From assembly GCA_017550965.1 (NCBI GenBank), contig JAFZNK010000216.1, positions 1-45,236 on the forward strand: a stretch of 45,236 nucleotides of DNA, given 5' to 3'. The DNA comes from Thermoguttaceae bacterium (lineage in GTDB: Bacteria > Planctomycetota > Planctomycetia > Pirellulales > Thermoguttaceae). Position 1 is the stretch's first letter. Each line of letters opens with the position of its first letter. Positions 7,571 to 15,692 of the stretch are shown in pieces. Under the pieces are notes generated by a model. It did no database searches. It had not been told where the DNA came from and was given only the letters and a program-made list of their open reading frames with translations. A program made the translations under genes and the position numbers.

Positions 7571-10315
7571 TTATTTCTTTCTAACGAATAGCGCTTGGGT
7601 TGCCGCTTTTAGATCGTCTAAATTGAATTGTACCAACATCGAATCATCTATATTGGCAACCTTTGCGAGTCTGTTTGCTTGTTGTGTGATTACTTTTTCG
7701 AAATAGTTTCTGACCGTTCTACCGTTTGCAAATTCTTTTGAGTTTCTCTTGGCATAAATGGCAGTAAAAAGGCGTTTCAAATATTCTTTGCAGTCGTTGT
7801 CGTAAGAAAAACCGTTTTGTTGACATAGAAATGAAAAGATTTGGTATAGTTCGTCTGCCGTGTAGTCGTCAAATTTAATAAAGGTGTTGAACCGTGAACG
7901 CAATCCGGGATTTGAATCTAAAAACTTTTCCATAAGGTCAGTATAACCAGCAACGATTACAATCAAATCGTCTCTATGGTCTTCCATCGCCTTTAATAGA
8001 GTGTCGATCGCCTCCTGTCCAAAGTCTTCGCCTAAGTAGTCTTTTACTAGCGAGTATGCCTCGTCGATAAATAATACGCCGCCTAAAGCTTCTTCAATTT
8101 TTTCTTGAGTCTTGAGAGGCGTTTGCCCCATGTAACCTCCAACCAAACCAGAACGATCTACTTCAACAAGATGCCCTTTTGACAAGACTCCTAATTCTTT
8201 GTAGATTTTTGCCAAAATACGAGCCACGCTGGTTTTTCCGGTACCTGGATTTCCTGAAAATACTAGGTGCATAGAAAACGGCGGTTGCTTAATACCTTTC
8301 CTTTCACGCAATTCTCGGACTTTGACAAGATTAATTAATGAAGAAACCTCCGTTTTAACCGAGTCTAATCCGATCAACGAGTATAATTCATTGATGCTGT
8401 TTTTGAGACGACTATCACAATCGTCTTTCTCTGCGCGTTTAGACGTTCCATGTGAACCAGAATTACCAGGTATTAGCGCATTTTTATGGGATTCGTCTTG
8501 ATGACTAAGAATTTTGTCAAATTCATTTCTGCCTATTGCTAAGTTTTCAAGCGAAATATCAGGGAAGTTTTCTTCCGCATACTTTTTAAGTCCGTAGACA
8601 TATCTTGTCATTATTTCTATTTCATTTTTACTAATATCGTTATCACACGAGATTAGTTCTATCCCTGCCGTTCCATATAGTTTGAGATAACTTTCTACCA
8701 TACGTGGTTCGGATGTATCGCGAGCAATTGCTACTGTCATTTTGAACGGGCCAGGTATTAATTGCATATACCTATCATTCTTTAACTCAGCTATTATTTC
8801 CTCAACGTCCGATCGGGACATTTTGCCACCAATCAAATCACTACCCAAAAAATAGTTTATGTATTCAACTTCCTCAGGTTCAACAGATTGATCAGCTCCT
8901 GCTAACATACAAAGGTATCTTTTATAATGATGTATAAAATAACCAACATTTGAGAGTTCTGGGTCAGTTCGTTTAATTCCCCAATTCGCTTCGTCAAATA
9001 ATCGCATGAGTTGTAAACATACTATTAGGTGTTCTTCTGATTCATATGAAATATCCGATGGTAATTTGATTCCGTTTTTTTGTGCGTATTGTTCCGCAAA
9101 TGAACCTTCAGGAGCATGTAGAACTAAAGACACACAACCCTCGAAAGACTCTTTCCCAATATATTCTACGCTAGTTGGAATGACTATTGACTTCAAAAAA
9201 GTACAACCCTCGAACGCATTATCCCCAATGCTTATTACGCCAGTGGGAATAACGAGTGTTTTCAAAGTGCCACACTCGCGGAATGCTACATTTCCAATAC
9301 TTGTCACACCTGCTGGGATAGTGTACTCTTCTTCTCTTTTCCCTGCTGGATATACAATAAGCTTTTTTTGTTTTTTGTGAAATAACACCCCGTCTACCGA
9401 ACAATATTCTGGATTATCCTCTGCAACTTTAATTGTAGTCAAAAAGGGACAACCATCAAAAGCGGTAGCTCTAAAAATTTTCACGCTAGTTGGAATAACA
9501 AGTGTTTCCAAGTATTGACAATCGCGAAATGCGCCATCTCCGATACTTGTCACGCCAGCTGGGATAGTGTATTCTTCTTCCTCTCTTCCTGTCGGATATG
9601 CAATAAGCCGTTTTTGTTTCCTATGAAATAGCACTCCGTCTACAGAACAATACTCTGGATTATTCCCAGCAATTTTAATAGTAGTTAAAGAGGAACAACC
9701 GCCAAAAGCAACGTTTCCAATATTAATCACACTAGCTGGAATAACTAGCATTTTTAGAAAAGAACAACCGCCAAAAGCAGCTATTTCAATACTTAATACA
9801 CCAACGGGAATAGTATATCCTTCTTCATTCCTCCCGGCAGGATATGTAATGAGCCGTTTTTGTTTTCTTTGAAAAAGCACTCCGTCTACAGAACAATACT
9901 CTGGATTATTTCTTGCAACCGTAATTGTCGTCAGAGAGGAGCAAAACAAGAAAACCCCGCTACCAATTCTTTCCACGCTACTGGGAATAACTAGCGATTT
10001 TAAAGAGGAACAGTTCCAGAAAGCTCTGTCCCCAATGCTTCTTACACTAGTGGGAATCTCTATTGATTCTAGAGACACACAATCGGTGAAAGCGTCGTTC
10101 CCAATACTAGTTACGCCGGGAGGAATAACAACTTTTCGTGCCTTCTTATTCAATAATCTAATAAATGTTTTCGAGCTTTTGTCAATTTCGTAATCGTTTT
10201 CTTTATAAGTCGTGATATTATTATTAGTTTCGATCACGTATGCACCGCAGTAGGTACAATAATTCGCTGTGTCTATGACGGCTTTTCCGCAATTTGAGCA
10301 TCTTTTAAAAGCCAT
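7571..10315 (-). CDS. Zinc ribbon, BspA-type LRR, TerB-like and CbbX/SpoVK-type AAA+ ATPase fusion
   Basis: 914 residues starting at ATG (10315), with AAAGGTAG upstream. Domains in order: a zinc ribbon (C6-xx-C9 and C20-xx-C23); BspA/LRR_5 leucine-rich repeats at about 58-395, recognisable by the recurring VTSIGxxAFxxC and IPTSV pattern; an alpha-helical TerB-like region at about 410-590 (LCMLAGADQSVEPEEVEYIN, a second acidic half near DNDISKNEIE); a linker; and a CbbX/SpoVK-type AAA+ ATPase at about 640-910. Walker A is G688-NPGTGK-T695, Walker B ends at D751-E752, and PGLRSRF gives the arginine finger. No signal peptide or membrane segment, so it is cytoplasmic. The gene is visibly richer in A and T than its neighbours and lacks GTCGAC and GACGTC, which suggests transfer. 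Function unknown: the LRRs may recognise a ligand and the AAA+ module remodel a target. No partner gene is adjacent. Confidence 0.85.
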   Translation of the reverse strand: MAFKRCSNCGKAVIDTANYCTYCGAYVIETNNNITTYKENDYEIDKSSKTFIRLLNKKARKVVIPPGVTSIGNDAFTDCVSLESIEIPTSVRSIGDRAFWNCSSLKSLVIPSSVERIGSGVFLFCSSLTTITVARNNPEYCSVDGVLFQRKQKRLITYPAGRNEEGYTIPVGVLSIEIAAFGGCSFLKMLVIPASVINIGNVAFGGCSSLTTIKIAGNNPEYCSVDGVLFHRKQKRLIAYPTGREEEEYTIPAGVTSIGDGAFRDCQYLETLVIPTSVKIFRATAFDGCPFLTTIKVAEDNPEYCSVDGVLFHKKQKKLIVYPAGKREEEYTIPAGVTSIGNVAFRECGTLKTLVIPTGVISIGDNAFEGCTFLKSIVIPTSVEYIGKESFEGCVSLVLHAPEGSFAEQYAQKNGIKLPSDISYESEEHLIVCLQLMRLFDEANWGIKRTDPELSNVGYFIHHYKRYLCMLAGADQSVEPEEVEYINYFLGSDLIGGKMSRSDVEEIIAELKNDRYMQLIPGPFKMTVAIARDTSEPRMVESYLKLYGTAGIELISCDNDISKNEIEIMTRYVYGLKKYAEENFPDISLENLAIGRNEFDKILSHQDESHKNALIPGNSGSHGTSKRAEKDDCDSRLKNSINELYSLIGLDSVKTEVSSLINLVKVRELRERKGIKQPPFSMHLVFSGNPGTGKTSVARILAKIYKELGVLSKGHLVEVDRSGLVGGYMGQTPLKTQEKIEEALGGVLFIDEAYSLVKDYLGEDFGQEAIDTLLKAMEDHRDDLIVIVAGYTDLMEKFLDSNPGLRSRFNTFIKFDDYTADELYQIFSFLCQQNGFSYDNDCKEYLKRLFTAIYAKRNSKEFANGRTVRNYFEKVITQQANRLAKVANIDDSMLVQFNLDDLKAATQALFVRKK
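9188..9925 (-). repeat. Three in-frame 246-bp tandem repeats in the LRR region
   Basis: Residues 131-212, 213-294 and 295-376 of the AAA+ fusion protein are three copies of one 82-residue unit. Each contains NPEYCSVDGVLF, then a basic KQK stretch, YPxG, and EEEYTIPAGVTSIG or close variants. The matching DNA segment (gaacaatactctgg or a close variant) recurs at 9891, 9645 and 9399, exactly 246 bases apart. Each unit covers several LRR_5 repeats plus a beta-hairpin insert. The close similarity suggests recent internal duplication. Confidence 0.9.
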
Positions 10316-10409
10316 TACAATAACTACCTTTCTTTGAATGCGCTTTTGTGCGCAATCAGAAATGACCGTGGGGTATGACGACCGAAATAATATTAAAGTG
10401 TTTCCATCG

Positions 10410-11036
10410 TCAAGTTTCGTGATGAGTTACGATAGTTCTTGACGTCTTACAAAAACGGGACAAGTGAGGTTCGTAATTGCGCGTCTCTAGTTCCAGTAAA
10501 AAGATTTTGCGGTCGAGCCCTCCGTTGTACCCCGTCAGTTTGCCGGAAGAACCGACGATTCGATGACACGGAAGAATGATTCCGATTGGATTCTCTCGCA
10601 TCGCCGCCCCGACGGCTCGAGACGCTTTGGGGGCTCCGATCATTTGCGCAAGTTCCCCGTAGGTTCGCGTTTGAGCGTAAGGAACGGTTGCAAGAACGTC
10701 CCAAACTTTGCGGCGAAACGCCGTTCCTTGCGGATTAAGGGGCAGAGTGAACGCTTTTCTTACGCCGTCGAAATACTCGAATAATTCTTGCCTAGTTTGT
10801 TCAAGTAAATCTGTGTTTTGCCAAACGTCCTGAAATCGTTTTTGGGCGATTATTTGGAGTTCCGATTTACTGAACCTGTCCAAAACGTCCTTTTTGCCGC
10901 CGATGAGTTCGAACGTCGCTTTTTCCTTTGCGCCGTTAGATTTGCGTCCAAACAGAAACTCGACGCGGATCAACTGGCGATCCGCGTCCTGAAGCGCGAC
11001 TATTCCTATTGGCGTTTGAATAAATTGAACGCTCAT
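10410..11036 (-). CDS. ogt: Methylated-DNA--protein-cysteine methyltransferase
   Basis: 208 residues. O6-alkylguanine-DNA alkyltransferase takes the alkyl group from O6-methylguanine (and O4-methylthymine) onto its own cysteine in a suicide reaction. The active site is LPCHRIVG with acceptor C157. The helix-turn-helix DNA-binding part shows GTAFRRKVWDVLATVPY and the arginine finger region SRAVGAAM. An N-terminal domain (about 1-95) precedes it, and the C-terminal 20 residues extend beyond the usual end. Its ATG overlaps the TGA of the trihaem propeller gene at 11033 by four bases (ATGA), so the two are translationally coupled. No link between the two activities is known. Confidence 0.95.
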   Translation of the reverse strand: MSVQFIQTPIGIVALQDADRQLIRVEFLFGRKSNGAKEKATFELIGGKKDVLDRFSKSELQIIAQKRFQDVWQNTDLLEQTRQELFEYFDGVRKAFTLPLNPQGTAFRRKVWDVLATVPYAQTRTYGELAQMIGAPKASRAVGAAMRENPIGIILPCHRIVGSSGKLTGYNGGLDRKIFLLELETRNYEPHLSRFCKTSRTIVTHHET

Positions 11037-14000
11037 TCTTCATTTTGAGTTTTTTCTTTTGGTTTAACTTCAAAAGAATCCCAGTAGGCGCGATCTGTCG
11101 CGTAGACGTCGTACGGTTGATTCAGATCGAAATCTTTCGGCAGAATTCCGTATTTGATCATCGCTTTGGTGTATGCTGGATTTGGCGTAATCGTCCCCAA
11201 CGAGAAATGCGGACTTTCGTGCAACAGATACTCTCGACCGCGCTGAACCGCTTTGAGGATCGTTTGATAATCCTGATCGTCTTTATTCCGGAAAATGGGA
11301 ACGGTCGAACCGTCGGGATTCTTTCTCACGCAAAGACCGAGTCCGCCCTCTTCTTTTGGCAAGGGCGCCCGCAACATTCGCGACTTTTCCGGTATGGAGA
11401 AGTTATAAAAGAGCGGCCAGTACAGTATCTCCGAGAGATAACGGGGCATTGGGTTTTTGTCGTGCGGATGACATTCCTCGCAACGACGAATCATCGTTTC
11501 TTCCAACGCTTTATTTTCCGGCCAATCTGTATCGTTATGACGCGGTTCGTTCATATAGTACCAGCCTAATTCGCCGGTTCCGTTTGCGGCGTAGGTGCCG
11601 GCGTAGGGCGCGCCTGTTTCCAGCCAAAAACGCATCGTTTTTAAATCTTGTTCGGTAAATTTCACGCCCTGGTGTTCGGCAAGAATCATTTGGTAAAGCT
11701 TGCTCGCCTGACTGCCGATTTCGTATGGCGCAAAGTCGCTTTGGGGACGATTTCTGTTGTCGCCAAGCATATTTCTTCTTGACAGTTCCCAATAGCTTAG
11801 GGTATGCATCGGCGTCCAGGTATGAGAAAGGTCAAGCGCGGCGTCGCGTCGATCGGGATTATGACATTCGACGCAATACTTGTCGAGCAGAGGTTGTATG
11901 TCGCGGATGAAATCGTAAACGTCGGGAACGCCTTCTACCGGCTTAGGTTCGATCGGCTTGCCGGCCACGTCGAACACATGCTTGTTAAATTCGGTTCCCG
12001 GCGCGTCCGTTCGTTGCTCATGACAGCCTATGCAGGAAGTCGTTTCGCCCGGCATGACGGAAGTAAAACTGTGCATGCGTTTTACAGACCGTCCTTCGTG
12101 ATCGAGAGCGATAAAGAAAACCGAACGGTTAGCGGGCAATTTAATAGCCGCCGCTCCGTCAGGCGTTACGGGAACTGTTCCCAGAATTCTTTCGAGCGTA
12201 AACGTGCCGCCGACGGAGATCATGTCCATGCCGCCCGAATAATGAATCGGTTCCGGCAACGTTTCAAGGACGAGCAGTTCTTTGATCGAACCCTTGGGAA
12301 CGTCTCTCATATGCCGACCAAGATAAATGTCGGAAAGAACGAGCGTTCCAGTCGTTTCGTCCGTTTCCTGGAGTTCTGCGGGAAGCGTTTCTTTTGCTCG
12401 GGGAATGATCGGACGCGGTTCATATAAACGGTACCCTTGCGAACGTTCCGATTCAGGGAGCGTATAGACGGTTTGATTTAAGCCGTCCCTATTGACGAGC
12501 ACAAGGTCGGCGTAATGCGACGCCATAAAAAGATTATCCGAAAAAGCCCACGGGTCGGCGTAAGCGTTGGCGACCGTCAGGAAAGACAGAGCGGAAAGAT
12601 CGTCCGGACCAAGTTTCGGATTAATGGTCGCGACTCTTCCAAGGTGGTCCGTAATACCGTGTCCCGGCGAAATAATGGCGACGACTTCCTCGCTGCCGGG
12701 GATCGATTTTGCGTCGATATACACGTTGTTGGGTATTTTGTTGCCGAAAAAGACCTGTTGGCGCGTTCCGTCAACGTTCATCGTCCACAAATGGTGATAA
12801 TGAATTTGAGATCGGTCGACATATTCCCAACGCGTATAGAGGATTTGACCGTTATGAAGAACGAAAGGCGTGTTGTCTTGTTCAATATTGCAAGAGAGCG
12901 CGCGGAGGTTTTCTCCGTTTGGACCGCATCTGTAGATTGTCGCCACCGACGTCAGCCAGCACTGAACGAAGCGATTGCACCGCGTCGAGCAAAAGACGAT
13001 ATCGCCGTTTGGAAGATAGCAGGGCTCAATATCGTCGTCGTCTCCAAAGGTTATTTGGCGAAGATTAGCGCCGTCGACGTCGATCTCATAAAGGTTATAG
13101 TGTTCTGTTCCGGACTTCAGATAAGAAAACAAAACCTTTTTTCCGTCGTAACTGACCATAGGATCGCGAAACGATCCTTCTTTGTCGGCGATGAGAGTTT
13201 TAGTTTCGTTCGTTTTGAGATTGAGAATACGCAACTCTCCGCCGTCGTGCGGTTTGAACGGCCGATCCTGCGGATCAAACGTCGGATAAAACCCAAAGTT
13301 AGCGTACCAGTGAGGATCAAGACCCGGCTTGCGAACCGCAAAAACGATCTTATCGATTTGAGCCAGTTCCGTTTCTTTTACGGATTCAAAAAGATTGAAA
13401 GGTTTGAGCGGCTCAGGTTTGGTTCGCAACGCCAGATAGTCGTAAAAAAGCCAAGAGCCGTCTTCCAGCGTGACGCTTATTACGTTGGTCCCTTTTTTAA
13501 TCGCACCCTTAGGAATTGACACGGCGACGTGACCAAAAACTCCGACGTCTTCCGAAGGATTGAACGTAAAAGGGTTTTCCCGATTGTCGGCAAGAGAAGG
13601 GAGTCGCAATTTTTCCGACGGAACGCCATTTGTACTCAAGCGTAAAACGGACGGATGCGTTTTATGAGTCCAGGCCCCTCCTATGATCAAATATAGCGGT
13701 TCGGTCGGTTCGTCGGGATACTCAAATTCGATTTCGTATGTAAATTTCAGCCCCGCCGCGTCAAACTCCAGCGTGCTCAAATGTATTGGACACCAATCGC
13801 AGGAGCGGTTTTTCCCCACGACATAACGCAATAATTTGCCGTCGGTATTTTTGTGCGTTTCTTTCCAGTCGACGGCGTAATTCTGGAGATATTGAAACTC
13901 CGCGCTTCTCGCGTCGGGATAACCTATTTGGAAGACAACGTCGTCTTCGTTTTCGTTTTTTGGCGAGAGGTCCCCCTGTCCGTTTGCCAATTTAACGGAA

Positions 14001-14053
14001 CATGGGAGTAATAGCACGGCTAAAAGCGCCGACGTCAATAAACGTTTCATCAT
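11033..14053 (-). CDS. Secreted PD40-propeller trihaem protein, hydrazine-synthase-alpha-like
   Basis: 1006 residues; AAAGGAGC sits seven bases before the ATG. A signal peptide covers about residues 1-25. A beta-sandwich N-terminal part (CDWCPIH near residue 70) is followed by PD40-like blades at about 230-540 (VSYDGKKVLFSYLKSG, GQILYTRWEYVDRS), a beta-rich middle domain (ILGTVPVTPDGAAAIKLP), then three c-type haem motifs: CIGCH at 674, CVECH at 727 and CEECH at 858. The layout parallels the protein at 2407-5997, but this one lacks an evident LamG domain and has one more CxxCH. It belongs to the planctomycete hydrazine-synthase-alpha-like group by architecture. Hydrazine synthesis is not implied, because no beta/gamma subunit gene is nearby. 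It is probably periplasmic, needs cytochrome c maturation and is coupled to ogt. Confidence 0.8.
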   Translation of the reverse strand: MMKRLLTSALLAVLLLPCSVKLANGQGDLSPKNENEDDVVFQIGYPDARSAEFQYLQNYAVDWKETHKNTDGKLLRYVVGKNRSCDWCPIHLSTLEFDAAGLKFTYEIEFEYPDEPTEPLYLIIGGAWTHKTHPSVLRLSTNGVPSEKLRLPSLADNRENPFTFNPSEDVGVFGHVAVSIPKGAIKKGTNVISVTLEDGSWLFYDYLALRTKPEPLKPFNLFESVKETELAQIDKIVFAVRKPGLDPHWYANFGFYPTFDPQDRPFKPHDGGELRILNLKTNETKTLIADKEGSFRDPMVSYDGKKVLFSYLKSGTEHYNLYEIDVDGANLRQITFGDDDDIEPCYLPNGDIVFCSTRCNRFVQCWLTSVATIYRCGPNGENLRALSCNIEQDNTPFVLHNGQILYTRWEYVDRSQIHYHHLWTMNVDGTRQQVFFGNKIPNNVYIDAKSIPGSEEVVAIISPGHGITDHLGRVATINPKLGPDDLSALSFLTVANAYADPWAFSDNLFMASHYADLVLVNRDGLNQTVYTLPESERSQGYRLYEPRPIIPRAKETLPAELQETDETTGTLVLSDIYLGRHMRDVPKGSIKELLVLETLPEPIHYSGGMDMISVGGTFTLERILGTVPVTPDGAAAIKLPANRSVFFIALDHEGRSVKRMHSFTSVMPGETTSCIGCHEQRTDAPGTEFNKHVFDVAGKPIEPKPVEGVPDVYDFIRDIQPLLDKYCVECHNPDRRDAALDLSHTWTPMHTLSYWELSRRNMLGDNRNRPQSDFAPYEIGSQASKLYQMILAEHQGVKFTEQDLKTMRFWLETGAPYAGTYAANGTGELGWYYMNEPRHNDTDWPENKALEETMIRRCEECHPHDKNPMPRYLSEILYWPLFYNFSIPEKSRMLRAPLPKEEGGLGLCVRKNPDGSTVPIFRNKDDQDYQTILKAVQRGREYLLHESPHFSLGTITPNPAYTKAMIKYGILPKDFDLNQPYDVYATDRAYWDSFEVKPKEKTQNEE

Positions 14054-14118
14054 TGACGAGCTCCTTTCAAATATGAATATCCCGACGTAACCCTTTTTTG
14101 AACAAACGATACGAGCGA

Positions 14119-15660
14119 TTACTTGTCGAAACCGACGCTGTAAACCGTCGCTTTACCGTCGATATTGGGGAAAATAATATCGACGCGCTTCATTGCGCCT
14201 TCATAATCATTCACGTCGCTTAAGTCGAGCGAGACGACGCGTCGTCGGCCGTCAAATTTGACCGTCGCGTCGACGGTAACGTCGTTAAGACGAGGATACT
14301 TTTTTTCTTTTTCCACACGTTCTGACGCCGCGTTTTTAGAGCCTTCCGACCATGCCAGATAATCGACGGAATCTGCCGGCGAGACGGGGATCAAACGTAT
14401 TGTAATCGTTTGTTCTTCGTCCGTCGATTCGTCGTTAGTTTCGAACGAGGCGTCGATATTGAGCGTCGACGCGTTTGACGTTTTCCAAAAAGTAACGGGC
14501 GACTTCGCAACGGCCTGACGACCGGATTCCAAAAGAATCTTCAAAGAATCGACGATCGGATAACCTTCGTCAACCGCGTTTTCATAAGACCAGTTTTGAC
14601 GGTCGTTTTTGAAACTCCATTTTGGCGTTTCCATGACGTCGTTTTTGGCAAGTTTGTAGACCGTCTCCCGAATTTCGTCGACGGAGCCGACGATGAACGT
14701 CGCGCGATACGTTCGTTTGATATTCCAATCCAGAATGGTAACTTCGCGCGGGGCGATGTAACCTGTCGCCACTGATTTGTCGCCCAGGTCCTTGCCTTTG
14801 GGTTCGTCTCCCCCGTGGAATCCTGACGACGATTCGCCGGAAAACGGCTGATAAACGCCAAGTCCGTAGTTGTTTTCGTCGACCAGAGCGCTCCAGTATT
14901 CCGGCGTGTAATAATTAACCCAGGGCCAGCCTTTGCCGTCGTTTTTGTCGACAATCACGGTAATCGGTGCGTTTTCAAACGGTTTGTCTCCAAGATAACT
15001 AACCAGTTTGTACCAGGGAGCGTTTGTATAAACCGCCGGCGTTTCCTGACTTCTTCCCTGATATTGAGTTTTATCGGAACGATTATTGACAATAGTGGCG
15101 TCGAGCGTGAATCCGTTGTCGGTCAGTTGATAACGACACTCGAAAAGGCATTCCGCCGGAACGCCGGAGTTTGGCCAAAGCATGGGACGAGCGCGAAGGA
15201 ACGCTTCCGAGTCGCTCTTTTTGTCGAAATCAAGGACTCGAGAGCGGTAGCCTCCGCAGTCGCCCGATTGAATCGGATTCCAGCCAAGCCCCGCCCAGCT
15301 GGGAGACGGTTGTTCGCCGTTAGGACCAATAAAAGGCTTGGGACCGGAATAATAAGACAGTTGGATTTGACGACCCCAGTCGTAACTGTTAATCATATTG
15401 CCCGAATGATTGAGCTTGTCTTCCAAATAGGTAACCGCGCCGCCAAGAGAAAGATCAAGACCGAGTTTAACACGATCGTTTTCGAGGTAACGCATCGGTT
15501 CGTCGCCGTAGTCGAAATACGAATCGCCCGGAACGTCGACAACTTTTGGGGGCGCGTTGGCGGGTTCGTCTCCTTGCGATCCGGAGACGGAGAACTGAAC
15601 TGCTAACAGCGCCGCGCATATTGTGAAAAGTCTCAATGTCGGAAAAGAATTCAATCTCAT
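14119..15660 (-). CDS. Secreted protein of unknown family, tandem paralogue A
   Basis: 513 residues with a signal peptide (residues about 1-30, ending SGSQG before DEP) and CGGAG nine bases before the ATG. I do not recognise the family. Visible features are many Trp, Tyr and Gly residues, beta-rich predicted strands, and blocks such as LENDRVKLGLDLSLGGAVTY, WGRQIQLSYYSGP and WAGLGWNPIQSGDCGGYRS. The opening block (a ligand-facing surface plus a Gly-Gly turn) recalls galactose-mutarotase-like sandwiches of carbohydrate-active proteins, but that is only a guess. The gene follows its paralogue by 32 bases on the same strand, and nearly every block is shared with it. It probably acts outside the cytoplasm on sugars. 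Confidence 0.75.
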   Translation of the reverse strand: MRLNSFPTLRLFTICAALLAVQFSVSGSQGDEPANAPPKVVDVPGDSYFDYGDEPMRYLENDRVKLGLDLSLGGAVTYLEDKLNHSGNMINSYDWGRQIQLSYYSGPKPFIGPNGEQPSPSWAGLGWNPIQSGDCGGYRSRVLDFDKKSDSEAFLRARPMLWPNSGVPAECLFECRYQLTDNGFTLDATIVNNRSDKTQYQGRSQETPAVYTNAPWYKLVSYLGDKPFENAPITVIVDKNDGKGWPWVNYYTPEYWSALVDENNYGLGVYQPFSGESSSGFHGGDEPKGKDLGDKSVATGYIAPREVTILDWNIKRTYRATFIVGSVDEIRETVYKLAKNDVMETPKWSFKNDRQNWSYENAVDEGYPIVDSLKILLESGRQAVAKSPVTFWKTSNASTLNIDASFETNDESTDEEQTITIRLIPVSPADSVDYLAWSEGSKNAASERVEKEKKYPRLNDVTVDATVKFDGRRRVVSLDLSDVNDYEGAMKRVDIIFPNIDGKATVYSVGFDK

Positions 15661-15692
15661 CGCGTCAATCTCCGAAAATATTTTCGTTTCAA

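Noticed and set aside
9188..9925. CRISPR or intergenic tandem repeat
   Set aside because: The 246-bp repeats are in frame within a coding sequence and encode LRR blocks.
12515..13519. Long plus-strand open frame opposite the trihaem propeller gene
   Set aside because: It lies fully antisense to a gene with signal peptide, haem motifs and ribosome site. The codon bias of this DNA leaves few stops on the opposite strand; the product is basic and featureless.
2407..14053. Anammox hydrazine synthesis
   Set aside because: Only alpha-like proteins occur, in a carbohydrate context, without beta/gamma subunits or hydrazine dehydrogenase; this family is widespread in non-anammox planctomycetes.
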